Part shown: positions 11,734 through 21,569 of the stretch, piece by piece
Numbering within the stretch: position 1 is the stretch's first letter
Layout: the number at the start of each line of letters is the position of its first letter
Assembly: GCA_963585895.1 (NCBI GenBank)
Contig: OY757907.1
Coordinates: 113,149,956 to 113,213,955 of the forward strand
Length of the DNA: 64,000 nt
Direction of reading: 5' to 3'
From: Sepioteuthis lessoniana
Lineage: Eukaryota > Mollusca > Cephalopoda > Myopsida > Loliginidae
Program-made: the position numbers and the translations under genes
Notes under the pieces: generated by a model
What the model saw: only the letters and a program-made list of their open reading frames with translations
Database searches by the model: none
Told to the model about the DNA's origin: nothing

Positions 11734-12076
11734 GATATCAGAATAGTTCACATAGCGATGGATGTTTGCTGAGATGACAGGAGCAAATGAGAAATATACA
11801 ATGAAAAGATACACAAACTTGAACATAACGTTCATAATTCAAAAGACATAAGAACGTGTCTGGCACGTGGAAACATATTTGAAAATGTAGGATTTCCCCC
11901 CAAAAAACGAGACTGATCTAATATTTTCAAATATGTTTCCACGTGCCAGATACATTCTTTTGATTTTTGAATTATGAACGCTATGTGCACGTTTGTGTAT
12001 CTTTTCACCGTATATTGCACATCTGCTCCTGTCATCTCTGCAAGCATTCATTGCTATGTGAACTATTCTGATATCC

Positions 12077-12121
12077 AAGTCCTGATGATGGTTACTGAAA
12101 CCGAAACGTTAACGTCGACAT
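12077..12121 (+). ncRNA. Hammerhead ribozyme-like motif, right arm
   Basis: CTGATGA lies at 12082-12088. Stem II is GGTT (12090-12093) with AACC (12099-12102). GAAA lies at 12103-12106. Stem III is CG/CG with loop TTAA (12107-12114). The cleavage triplet GTC is at 12114-12116, and stem I starts with GTC (12079-12081) against GAC (12117-12119). This is type I strand order. Minimal hammerheads of this kind are known from Penelope-like elements. The bulged T at 12089 is atypical. Confidence 0.5.
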
Positions 12122-12200
12122 TACATCTTAATAAAACCACCCATTTGGATTATGCTTTTCTGTTAGCTTCATACTGTCGGATTTTAATCCATATTTACTT

Positions 12201-12204
<4 letters not shown>

Positions 12205-12246
<42 letters not shown>
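12205..12246. repeat. (TA)n microsatellite
   Basis: A perfect TA tract beyond the right arm of the palindrome. Confidence 0.95.
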
Positions 12247-12251
<5 letters not shown>

Positions 12252-12451
12252 TACAACAGTGATTCTAAAGGTTCCATGGCTCACCATGAACGAAGACTCA
12301 TATATGAATAATTTCGTCGTGGTAATACTCGATCCTTTCTTATAAAACAAGAAAAATTAGTACAGCTTTTTGTCTTGATTTCTGTGTAGGTGAGAGATGA
12401 GTTATAAATCTAAAATTTAGTTGTGGGTAAAATAATGTTTAAACGACCCAC

Positions 12452-12509
<58 letters not shown>

Positions 12510-12874
12510 AAAATTCAGTTGATGTAATCAATCGTACATTTATTTCACCAGCTTGTCAACTGTATTATCAGATGGAGTTTTAACAGGAATGAGTTTCTTT
12601 TTAACGGTTGATATTGGAGAACACATTTCAGTTAAAGAAAAGAATTTAATAAATTACAATTCAACACATTCCGACAGAAATCTCCGTCTAATGATCCAGA
12701 TGACTAGCTGATGAAATAAATCAATTGTGGATTATATCTAGTGAATTTTCTTATTAAAATTTTTTGGATCAGCATGTGAATTTTTAAAAGTATTTTTCCG
12801 TATATATTAATAAACCTTGCATTGAGCACTCCATGTGGATTATTCCTTTTAAGTCTATTCACAGACTTAAATGA

Positions 12875-12879
<5 letters not shown>
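12247..12879. other. Unrecognised sequence around a (TA)n tract
   Basis: A long TA tract (12452-12506) sits between two AT-rich stretches without recognisable coding. The words TTCCATGGCTCACCATGAACG (12279-12297 region) suggest an unknown repeat, but I have no second copy in the window. Confidence 0.35.

Positions 12880-12911
<32 letters not shown>
12880..12911. repeat. (TA)n microsatellite
   Basis: A perfect TA tract. The mariner to the right is inserted at its end. Confidence 0.95.
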
Positions 12912-12914
<3 letters not shown>

Positions 12915-13822
12915 GGATCATTAAATAAGTTTCCAGACTTTTTTCGTATGGGCACTTTTATTGATAGTACACACATGAAATTCTAGTCCTCTTCGAAGTA
13001 ATATTTTCCGGCGACAATGCACTTGTTGTACCGCTTCAACAACTTCTGGAAGGACCCATGGGAGTCCTCTTGTGTGAGCGTATCAATGACCTTCGTTACA
13101 GCCTCTTTCATCTTCTCAATTGTCTCATAACGACAGCCTCTGAGCTTAAGGAATTACCAAAAGTCACAAAAAGCAAGGTGTCGACTATGGAGAGGGTGAG
13201 CAACGGTCTTGATGCCTATCTTGGACAAATAGTCGGTGACGAGGATGGAGTTGTGGACTGGTGTATTGTCCCGGTGGAAATGCCACTGACCTGATTTGAA
13301 GAGTGCTGGCCTCTTCCCTAGGAATCTCTTCCTGAACTCCCTTAAAACATCAACATAGTAACTCTAACCCTAACCCTTTTGCCAATCAACTCTGGTGTAT
13401 TGACTTCCTTACTCCTCCCACACCTCTCGTTATCCCTCACAGACTCCCTACCTTTCTTGAATCTCTTATGCCACTCAAAAACCGATGCTCAATTCATGCA
13501 AGAATGGTCGAAAAGCAGTCTGAAGCATTCCATACGTTTCTGTGGCCTTTTTTCCAAGTTTAAAACATAACTTTATTGCATATCGTTTATCTAAAGTGTC
13601 CTAACGTCCAGATTGTATTTTTGAAATTCACCAGCTGTGACAATCAGTCTTTAGTAGGGTATATTCCAATTGCTGCTGTAGCTGTTCATTTAAAGCTGAA
13701 ATCATGAAAATTGATCAGTCATCTCGTATGATGTATAGCAATAACATAGTGAATTTTCAAGAGTCTACGACAATTTTAAATCCCTGAACAGAAAAAGTCT
13801 GCAAACCTATTGAAGGCACCAC
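12912..13822 (-). mobile_element. Mariner-type DNA transposon, dead
   Basis: It is flanked by TA on both sides and bounded by imperfect terminal inverted repeats. The left end has AAGTTTCCAGACTTTTTTCG and the right end AAAAAGTCTGCAAACCTATTGAAGGCAC. The minus strand gives transposase pieces: HNSILVTDYLSKIGIKTV, then a damaged HPPYSPDLAPCDF block (reads HPLHSRHLAFCDF), then YETIEKMKEAVTKVIDTL and KRYNKCIVAGKYYFEED. The D-rich catalytic motifs are mutated and there are several frameshifts. It is the same subfamily as 53036-53919. It carries a TAACCC-type run at 13359-13377. Confidence 0.85.

Positions 13823-13860
<38 letters not shown>
13823..13860. repeat. (TA)n microsatellite
   Basis: A perfect TA tract directly right of the mariner. 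Together with 12880-12911 it suggests the mariner landed inside a TA tract. Confidence 0.95.
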
Positions 13861-13862
<2 letters not shown>

Positions 13863-15309
13863 ACATACTGTTTCTTATCAAGTATAATACTGCAACTTAC
13901 AGTCTGCGCCTCACTGACCCGCCTCTAAACCCGTCTTCATCTTCACAATGCTCCAGCAATTTCTGCACAGAAATCACGACGTTTGGTTTTATCGTGACCA
14001 AGTAAACTTTGGATAGAATCATTTTTAACCGTTTCCGCAAATACTTCCGAACACCTTTGTGTTGCTTTGAGAATTTCTTTCCCCTGTGTAAGTATTAGCA
14101 CGAACACGCTTTGTTTTTCCGATAAGAATAGTCGTCTTAGAACGTTATCTTTGAAAAAACATCGTGTTTCAATAATCTACATATCTGTTAATAGTGGGAA
14201 GCCACCAAGCCGACCCTTTCCATGAATTTGTGCCATTCTTTTAGTTTTATAGGCATACTCTTCTAATCTACACAGATCTATAATAAAATGAGTGATTCGT
14301 AAAACAAAAGCAGTGCGTGACGTATGATTACTAACACGGAAAATAAAACCCACAAGCAGAGTTCTAGTTTCAATTTAGACGGCATTTACTTCGTAAAAAA
14401 TGCTATAGAAAAATATTAAATTAATCACTTCTAACTCAATCTTCTATGAATAAAACAAAAAACAGTGTAAACTGAGCTCTATAGCTTTATTTTCTATCTC
14501 TCACGGAAAGGAATGAATTAATTCAAAATCTAGTGCTGATGTTCACTTGGGAAAGGCATGAACTTATTTCCCTTTTCATCTATGAGTAATTAACAAAAAA
14601 TAGTATGCATTGGACGAGTGACTCCATCCAGTAAATCAAACACTACTGAAATCACAATAACATGACAAACGTTGTGACGTTTATGATCCGAAAATAGTTG
14701 AGATGTAGTTAAGTTTTCTTGCTTGAAAAACTTGTCTACTAGAGTATTGAAGTTCAAATCAAAGAAGAATTTTAGCCAAGGGATGTATATCATGATGTAT
14801 CTCAGTCTGGTGTTGAAATCTAAAGTTTATTGGTAAACGATTTACATGACGATAATTCAAAATAAGAGTGGATTTATGGAAACCAGAGATAGAGTGACAA
14901 GAAGCCCAAGGGACTATTGTTTTATGATAGAGTGGCTTATATAATTTTGCACACAAAGTTGGGCTATTCTCTGCTGTAAACCATTTTGTTTTAACTGTTC
15001 TTTGAGGGGATGGTTGTTATTTGTATATCATTTCAGGTGATACTTCTGTGGGTAATTGAATGTTCGGTCAACTTGCATGTGTTCGCTCGTTGCTATTTGG
15101 CAAAGCCAACAGTTTTTTTTTCTGGGGGGTTTGTACATTAAGTGTATGTGTATTTACTAGTGCGTGAGGTTTTGGTCAATGGACTTATAAATTTGGTTGG
15201 GGGCCATTTGTTGGGCATTAGAGTTGATTATATTATAAGCCCCTTCTGTTTTAAATAATTCTCTCTTACTCTTTATGTTTTAAATTGTTCTTCAAGTTTG
15301 AGCGAGATT
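13861..15309. other. Unrecognised; possible decayed element near 13890-14100
   Basis: The minus strand of about 13890-14080 reads ETVKNDSIQSLLGHDKTKR and RDFCAEIAGAL across one frame with later stops. The composition is protein-like, but I recognise no family. Two further minus frames (14590-14793, 14759-14956) carry no motif. The remainder is AT-rich. Confidence 0.3.
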
Positions 15310-15695
15310 TTTGGTTGGTTAGTTGTTTTGTTTTACGGCGTATCAACCCTTTTTGGGTCATTCACCGTCGAATCAAATTTCAAACAATACAGTTTAGTAT
15401 TAGTATAGTTTCTGTTTACAAACAGTTAAACGTTATATCACTTCTATTTCAAACAACTCAGTTTAGCATAAGTACAAAGTTTAGTTCTATTTGACCCATA
15501 GTTTTGACCCTTTAGGCCAGAGTGGACTTGGGAGCATTGGCAATGAAGGGCTACTCTGCATTATCCAAAGCTCCAGCACCTCTGGAACCTCACGATCAGA
15601 TTATTATATCCAGGACAATCAGTGGGTGTCTTACCCCTTTGCAGAGAATCAGGTGGTGTATTTTACAGTCCCAGCTGACAGGGCAAGCGAGATTT
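15310..15695 (-). mobile_element. SINE-M copy
   Basis: Read on + it starts with the tail (TTTTACGGCGTATCAACCC) and continues with internal modules of the TTCAAACAA.TCAGTTTAGCAT type (two copies). It then has CCAGAGTGGACTTGGGAGC, TGGCAATGAAGGGCTACTC, CCAGGACAATCAGTGGGTG and a PAQLTGQA-like end, equal to the head of the + strand copies reversed. Open frames across it (15491-15817, 15522-15761) are translations of the repeat. Confidence 0.8.
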
Positions 15696-16061
15696 TCGCA
15701 TTCGATCAAAATGTTAATAAATATTCAAAGAATACTTTTGGTATACTGCATCAGATTATGATTCATTTTCCACTATTTTGTGAGAATAAAACATTAAGTT
15801 TTTACATAGTATTGTAAACGATCGATCGAGAGAACTATGAAACAATTCCATTCTAAAACAGATTCCAAAATCCAATAATTAATTGAGCTCAAATAAGCAA
15901 TTAATTTGCGAGTGCATTTGAAAGTATTTTTAGTCAACTATAATAACGATTGCGAGTGAAGAAAACTAAATCATTTTTCAAGGGCGAATTTCACTCATGT
16001 AACTACTCTATACTCTCCTAGTCAGTTCATTTAAGCACTCATTGAAGCTTCTGTACCCAAC

Positions 16062-16119
<58 letters not shown>

Positions 16120-16244
16120 TTGACCATCGTTTAATCTCCTCTCAGCAATCTTTCAATATATCTTCTTTTTCGCAGTCGCCGCGGTCGGTTATACGGTATT
16201 AAGTATTCCTATCAAATACGAAGAATTTTGAAACATATTTGATC
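15696..16244. other. Nothing recognised; (TA)n tract
   Basis: AT-rich spacer with a perfect TA tract at 16063-16118. Confidence 0.5.
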
Positions 16245-16345
16245 CATAGATTGGACCCATTCCTAGTCAGGGTGGATCTGGAAGTAGTGTCAGTGAGAGT
16301 GCTCTCAGTACTCTCCAGATCTTTTGAACTGGAGTCTTTCCACGA
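16245..16345 (-). mobile_element. SINE-M fragment
   Basis: It matches the SINE-M core (CCATAGATTGGACCC, AGTCAGGGTGGATCTGG, GTACTCTCCAGA). It is strongly diverged. Confidence 0.5.
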
Positions 16346-17700
16346 GATGCTGTTTAGTACACACCAAGCATAGCTTTTTTTTTGGTGTGTGTGTGGAGGG
16401 GGCTTTTACCCACCCCCTGCAACAGATACAGTCTGCTTATTCTAAGCTTACTGACCAGGTAAAATTTGAATGGAAATAATGAAGTCAGACTCAGTGCTCC
16501 TTACTTGTGTAGCCACCTTCACAGTTATAAGACACAGCTTTATGCGGCTTTCTTTCGTTGAATAATAAAAAACTTTATCACAAGATTAAAATTTGAAGAT
16601 GTGAATGATATTAAACGATATGCAACCGCAGTGCTTTTCACTTTGTCAAAAGAGGAGGTTAAAGGGGTGCTTCTACAGATAGAATACTCGCAGGAATATG
16701 TGTGGTTAAACGTTGCTGGACCATTCTAAAGAGAATTAACGTTTAATATATTAATTAGTTCTGTATTCGTGTGTGCAGCTTCAGGTTCGATACCTTTCGG
16801 ACATAATTCATTTATAATGAGTATCTATTTGATAGGAATTATTGGTATTAAATAAAATATAAAATTCTTACTGATTAGAAAATTTAAAATCTCTTACTTT
16901 TCGCAAGATCTGCTAATATATGTGCCTAGTATAAAACGGACTGCTCGTTTGCTGTCAAATTATTCTCCGTGTTTCAACTCTGAAGCGATATAACGCGATT
17001 CATTTCTATTAAGTTTACGGGAACCAATGCAATTTTAGTCAAGATCCAATAACAGGTCACTGCTAATAATTACATTTCTAATGAATCTGGCTGAGTAAAG
17101 CATAAAACTACACAGATAAAAAAAAAACGATAAATGAATGATACTGAAAGGGCTATGACATTTCCAGCTTCAATTTCGCGACGAATACGTGTTTATTGCT
17201 AAATAGGTCACAAGAATTAATGCAAACATGAATTAAATCAATCTATTTTTTTTTCAGCTTTTAAGTTGCTTTAGTATTAATAACAGAATCACCATTACAA
17301 ATTAATAATATGTCAGTGAGATATTTAATAAAGCTTAGAAAATAGGTGTGATGCATGTATTAATCAGATATTATTATTCTGCACCATTTTCTTAGTTATA
17401 ATCTGATTGACTCGAGGAAGACGATTATAAGAATAAAATGCTTAAAAATCAAAATAATACGCTGTTAGTTGTTATCTAAGGATCAAGTTAAATGTAAAAT
17501 ATAATAATTAGTAAGCTACCCCGTTTAATAAGACGCTTCTTATTGTACGAGTAAATATAGACTAAGAAACATACATCTCGGAAAATACAGTCAGGAAAAC
17601 ATCTTAAAAGATGAAATTCGGCTCAAAGTATTAAAAATAATCAAAAGTATTTTTGTTTTTGCAGAGTATATTTCATGTACGCATCAAAATCCAATGGCTC
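16346..17700. other. No recognised gene or repeat
   Basis: About 1.35 kb of AT-rich DNA with stops in all frames and no repeat I could match elsewhere in the window. Confidence 0.5.
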
Positions 17701-17709
17701 CTATCTCTT

Positions 17710-17761
<52 letters not shown>
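17701..17761. repeat. (TC)n-(TA)n microsatellite
   Basis: A compound pyrimidine then TA tract. Confidence 0.95.
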
Positions 17762-17764
<3 letters not shown>

Positions 17765-17985
17765 AGGCGTTTGTATTTCAATTCCTGGACATGTCCTCAC
17801 GTATTTCTCGTAGTGCTGACACTCTCTGGGGAATGGTGTGACTCACACTATTCTCCCTCCAGCTCTGGGTTAACAGTAGGCCAGACTGCGCTCGTTAACC
17901 TTGGAATGGCAACCGTTGTAGAAGAAGGAAAACTCAGAATTTTATCCTGTTAGACTACGTTTATAAAATGACTTGCCGTCACATC
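17762..17985 (+). mobile_element. SINE-T copy, diverged head
   Basis: Body words ATTCTCCCTCCAGCTCTGGG, TAACAGTAGGCCAGACTG, GAATGGCAACCGTTGTAGAA and GAAGGAAAACTCAGAATTT match SINE-T in order. The tail has GACTTGCCGTCACATCCT. The tRNA-like head is poorly kept. Confidence 0.7.
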
Positions 17986-18004
17986 CTTCTCGTGAAGTGA
18001 AGTT

Positions 18005-18006
<2 letters not shown>

Positions 18007-18045
<39 letters not shown>

Positions 18046-18107
18046 TACGTTATCAAATTATATATATATATATATATATATATAATTTGATAACGTAGAC
18101 ATATATT
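18007..18107. repeat. Hairpin of unique arms around (TA)n
   Basis: ATATGTCTACGTTATCAAAT (about 18041-18060) is followed by TA repeats and then its reverse complement (to about 18105). A further TA tract precedes it (18007-18042). It can form a long perfect cruciform next to the PLE locus. Confidence 0.85.
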
Positions 18108-18221
18108 CTTATCATTTTTATCACAGAGATCAGATTCAAATAATCGATAACCTGTATAACAGCATAGCAGTCCAAGAATTTCTTAGGCGTATTTGCCACT
18201 ATATCACGGGACCTCCTACTA

Positions 18222-18224
<3 letters not shown>

Positions 18225-18257
<33 letters not shown>
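18225..18257. repeat. (TA)n microsatellite, left border of PLE locus
   Basis: A perfect TA tract immediately outside the left inverted arm. Confidence 0.95.
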
Positions 18258-18263
<6 letters not shown>

Positions 18264-18500
18264 TAGTTTTTGAGTTGCTCCAAAGTGTAAAAATAAATAT
18301 TTTAGAAGTTCAGTTGGTCCAAAATGAGATTATTTTAAAAAAAAAAATGTTTATTTCAGAAATTGTTGTATCATAAAAATGTTTATTGTATTCTTTATTC
18401 TATTTTATTCTATTTTCTTTCCTTTTAACCTGTTTCATTGATCTTTTCCGTCCTTCAACGTAACTTTCCTTTTGCGTTTTGATTTATTTTCTTTGAAAAT

Positions 18501-18839
18501 GTGTTAGTACTGGCGTTTATAAAAAAAAAAAAAGAAGCTTTCATTATGAATAAAAATCTAAGCTGCAACTCAAAAAATGTAATATACATAATAGAATGTG
18601 AAAATTGTAAACAAACATACGTAGGCTGTACTAAAATTTTTAATAAAAGAATATCGGAACATAAGAGTTATATCACAATAGAGATTATAAGAAAATTATT
18701 TGTGTCCAAACATATTTTTGAAAATAGTCATGGATTCTTTAAAACAATGCCAATATTTCAAATACACAACTACAATTTACTACAAATCAAAGAAAAATAT
18801 TTTATTGAAAAATACAAACCCACGTTAAATAAAACTTAA
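18501..18839 (+). CDS. GIY-YIG endonuclease domain of a Penelope-like element, partial
   Basis: The frame has 112 codons. Residues 28-30 (IYI) stand for GIY and 40-42 (YVG) for YIG. They are separated by a Cys pair (C33, C36), which fits the zinc-binding insert of PLE endonucleases. R50 and H54 match the conserved R..EH helix, and E98 sits where the catalytic glutamate is expected, before a KYKPTLNK end. This gives single-strand nicking for target-primed reverse transcription in the family. The N-terminal RT is missing. The listed start lies in the inverted arm and is not a true start; the domain begins near residue 17. The frame is intact, but the element is truncated. Confidence 0.75.
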   Translation: MLVLAFIKKKKEAFIMNKNLSCNSKNVIYIIECENCKQTYVGCTKIFNKRISEHKSYITIEIIRKLFVSKHIFENSHGFFKTMPIFQIHNYNLLQIKEKYFIEKYKPTLNKT

Positions 18840-18872
18840 AATGCACAAACACACAAATAAGTAAATTAATAA

Positions 18873-18875
<3 letters not shown>

Positions 18876-18934
<59 letters not shown>
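18876..18934. repeat. (CA)n microsatellite
   Basis: About 29 CA units between the endonuclease stop and the right arm. Confidence 0.95.
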
Positions 18935-18936
<2 letters not shown>

Positions 18937-19140
18937 GAACACGTAAACAAACAAAAACAAAAGCACGTAAAAAAATTGAAATAGGACAAACAAAAACAAA
19001 ACCACGTGAAGCAAGACAAAAAAGTTAGAAAAAAACCCAGTACAAACATATTTTCAAAGAAAAGAAATTAAAACGTATAGGAAAGTTACGTTGAAGGACA
19101 GAAAAACATTTTGTGGAAAAAAAGAACCTAAAAAAATTTT

Positions 19141-19180
19141 CATTCCTTCTCTGATGAGAACTGAAACGCGTGAGAAGGGA
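19141..19180 (+). ncRNA. Degraded hammerhead-like motif in PLE right arm
   Basis: CTGATGA (19151-19157), five bases, then GAAA (19163-19166) and CGCG. A 6-bp stem I can form between CCTTCT (19145-19150) and AGAAGG (19173-19178). Stem II is almost absent and the cleavage position reads TG in place of T followed by A, C or U. It lies on the same strand as the endonuclease, as in known PLEs, but looks inactive. The left arm has lost the core. Confidence 0.35.
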
Positions 19181-19292
19181 ATAAAATAACAAAATAAGAT
19201 AAAATAAAACAGAATATAAACATTTTATGATACAAACATTTATGAAATAAACATTTAAAAACTAATCTTATTGTGAACCGATTCAACTTTTG

Positions 19293-19296
<4 letters not shown>

Positions 19297-19345
<49 letters not shown>
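19297..19345. repeat. (TA)n microsatellite, right border of PLE locus
   Basis: A perfect TA tract directly outside the right arm. Confidence 0.95.
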
Positions 19346-19347
<2 letters not shown>

Positions 19348-19381
19348 CTCATCGTTAAGAACAAGAATTTCTAATTTTAAT

Positions 19382-19586
19382 GTTTGCCCAGTCGGCTGAG
19401 GCTATGGAATACACCGACTGCATCTCCGTTGAGGCGTAAGACCCACCACCAAACAAGTGTCCTGGATATGACACTAAAGAATCTGATGTGAAGTTCTGAT
19501 GATGTTGGAGCTTTGGCCAATACAGAGCACCCCTTCATTGACATCGCTCCCAGGTCCACTCTAGCCCAGAGTGGTAGCACCTGATA
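19382..19586 (+). mobile_element. SINE-M, 3'-truncated
   Basis: It begins with GCCCAGTCGGCTGAGGC (box A-like), then ACACCGACTGCATCTC, AAGACCCACC, TGTCCTGGATATGACAC, TGGAGCTTTGG, ACCCCTTCATTGACATCGC and CCAGAGTGGTAGCACCTGATA. It stops there, where LTR-like sequence begins. Confidence 0.8.
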
Positions 19587-20036
19587 TGTGACATGGATTT
19601 TCGGTTCATTCCTTGTGACCCCGTGTGCTTTGACAAGCAGTCAAGTTGTGATTAGTAAACAGGGGGATGGCACTGCATCGGGGCTGGCCGGTCGAGCAGG
19701 TGTGTAACCGGAAGGAGACAACATGATATGAGAACCACGCAGTCAGATTTAGACAGAGTCCAGAGATTCGGGAGTCAAGCTAGGGATAGGCAGCCGACAG
19801 GCGGTGTCTCAGACGTCGCCAACGATACGGATTGCTAGGGGATGCAAGTGTTGGCACCCACTGCCTTTCGGAAGAAGATATGGGACAAGAAAAAGCCTCT
19901 TCTTTAAGTATATGCCTCTCCATCTATCTCTCAAGCTAACGACAAACTGTGTGCCCTTTCGAGAATAAAATGAGAGATATATTTTTATATATTCGTGTTC
20001 CTCGTAGTTCATAAAGACACAGCTGAGTATACAACA
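19587..20036 (+). mobile_element. LTR-like sequence, possible solo LTR
   Basis: It starts with TGTGACATGG and ends with GTATACAACA, the same end as the solo LTR at 55021-55570. An AATAAAA signal (about 19966) and GAGAGATATATTTT precede the end, again as in that LTR. The rest is not similar, and no target duplication is visible. It could be a different LTR family sharing its 3' end. Confidence 0.35.
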
Positions 20037-20468
20037 CGTTCATCAAATGACAATTAGAAAATTTCTATATACAAATAAATATTTGCAAAGTTTAGCTTGA
20101 CTGTACACGGTGTCACAAATGTGGATGAGAAAGCCAATGAAGATCAAACATGATAGTACGTAGCTTGCAAACCACGATTTTCTTTCATGGTGCGCAGCCT
20201 TATTTATATCTGCAAGAGAAAATGTGCAAATCTACCTAATAAAATGGGATATTGTGGAAAAAAGGTCAAGCTTACAGAGGTAACAATAGCTGCGGATTAT
20301 TTGCATTCTAAAACACACAGAAAAATGCTAAATGAAAGAAGGAAATTAATATCAAAGTGTTGACAGAGTAATACATTTGTCATATATCATTTATCATCTA
20401 ATTCCATATTAACTTTCTTCTATTTGGACAGTCCTATTGCCTGATACACACACAAACACACACACACA

Positions 20469-20513
<45 letters not shown>

Positions 20514-20744
20514 ATACGTTTTTCGTATGTAAGTTTAACGTGTACATCGAAATTAAGATGTGAGGTTATACCATTTTATAATTAATATTGTTTGACCACT
20601 TTTCCCATTATTATGTCTGATGATTGTACAAGATGAAAATTAATATACTAACATTTTAGTTTTCATAATCCGATATTTTTGGACGGGGTCGTATACGTGA
20701 TCTGTTATAGAAGAGTCGGGCACTTCCTCTTGCCAAGTTTTCTC
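20037..20744. other. Nothing recognised; (CA)n-(TA)n tract
   Basis: AT-rich DNA with a compound tract at 20447-20511. Confidence 0.5.
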
Positions 20745-21455
20745 CTTTGCGTGTTTGTTTGTTTGGGTTTTATGGCATATCAACATTTTTATGTTATTTA
20801 ATGTCAAATCCATTTTTATTCAAGTAAAGAGTTCTATTTAAAACATCTGGGTTTAGCATAAGTACACAGTATAATTGTCAAAAACATTTCTATTCCAATC
20901 CATTCAGTTTAATATAAGTATATATTTTTTACACACAGTTTAAAGTCAAAAATGTTCTATTTCTTACAGTTTATAGTAAGTACAGTTTCAATGTCAGAAG
21001 CAGTTCTATTTCAAGCAATTTACTTTAGCATAATTACGCAGATTAGTTCTATTTAACCCATAGATAGGACCCTATTACGTGCTACCCCTCCAGGCCAGAG
21101 TGGACGTAAGAGCGATGGCAATGAAGGGATTCTTCACAATAACTGGAAACTCACCATCAGATTGATTAGCGTCATATCTAGGACACTCATTGGTGGGGTT
21201 GTTACCTCTCTGCAGATGTGCAGTCGGCGTATTCTACTACTCATACAATACAAATAGTTAAATGTAAGAACAGTTTTTTTTTCAGATAATTCAGTTTTGC
21301 AGAAAATTCAGTTCGAGCAATTACGTTTAGCATAAGTACGCAATTTAAATGTCAAAGCAGTTCTATTTCAAACAATTCAGTTTAGTATAAGAATATAGTT
21401 TAGGTCTGTTTGATCCATAGATAGGACCATTATCAGGTGCTACCACTCTGAGCCA
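20745..21455 (-). mobile_element. SINE-M, one long copy and a partial second copy in tandem
   Basis: Read on +: tail TTTTATGGCATATCAACATT, then four or five repeats of a 50-60 bp module (TTCTATTT...AGTTTAGCATAAGTAC), then CATAGATAGGACCCTATTACG, CCAGGCCAGAGTGGACG, GGCAATGAAGGG and TGCAGTCGGCG. From about 21250 the module series and the CATAGATAGGACCATTATCAGG core repeat again before breaking off at 21455. Confidence 0.8.
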
Positions 21456-21504
21456 CTCTAACAGTTCGGATTTCTCCAGCACTCTAACAGTTCGGATTTC
21501 TCCA

Positions 21505-21552
<48 letters not shown>

Positions 21553-21553
21553 G
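21456..21553. repeat. Short tandem duplication, (TC)n and (TATC)n
   Basis: CTCTAACAGTTCGGATTTCT is present twice in direct tandem (about 21456-21505). It is followed by a TC tract and a few TATC units. Confidence 0.9.
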
Positions 21554-21569
21554 TTCATATCATCCCTTG

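Larger units (their letters stand above)
11642..12169. mobile_element. Large palindrome of two head-to-head PLE-type 3' ends
   Basis: The left arm (11642-11886) and right arm (11921-12169) are inverted copies separated by a 34-bp centre (11887-11920). Shared words, read outward from the centre, include CACGTGCCAGA, TTCATAATTC/GAATTATGAA, CTGATATCCAAGTCCTGATG, GAAACGTTAACGTCGAC and CCAAAT. Each arm holds a hammerhead-like core pointing outward. The arms also give similar open frames (11551-11835, -; 11974-12204, +), as expected for two copies of one sequence. The arrangement fits known Penelope-like elements, whose terminal repeats are often inverted and carry hammerheads. No RT or endonuclease is present. 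TA tracts stand outside both arms. Confidence 0.6.
18258..19296 (+). mobile_element. Penelope-like element remnant with inverted arms
   Basis: The left arm (about 18290-18520) and right arm (about 19035-19290) are inverted, diverged copies. Shared words include AAATGTTTATTTCA, TTGTATCATAAAA, TATTTTATTCTATTTT-like runs, CCTTCAACGTAACTTTCCT and TTTCTTTGAAAAT. Between them lie the C-terminal GIY-YIG endonuclease frame (18501-18839) and a CA tract. TA tracts border both ends. Penelope-like elements are known for RT plus GIY-YIG proteins and for terminal repeats in direct or inverted order. RT is absent, so this is a 5'-truncated copy joined head-to-head to a second, shorter copy. Confidence 0.65.

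Noticed and set aside
11551-12204. A conserved small protein encoded by both palindrome arms
   Set aside because: Similar frames in two copies of one repeat are expected. The coding-looking region overlaps the ribozyme-like core and shows no known domain.
13359-13377. Interstitial telomere or ancient chromosome fusion site
   Set aside because: The TAACCC run is only about three units and lies inside a mariner, at the same position as in the second mariner copy.
15491-15817. 108-codon plus frame as a host exon
   Set aside because: The sequence is a SINE-M copy found many times in the window.
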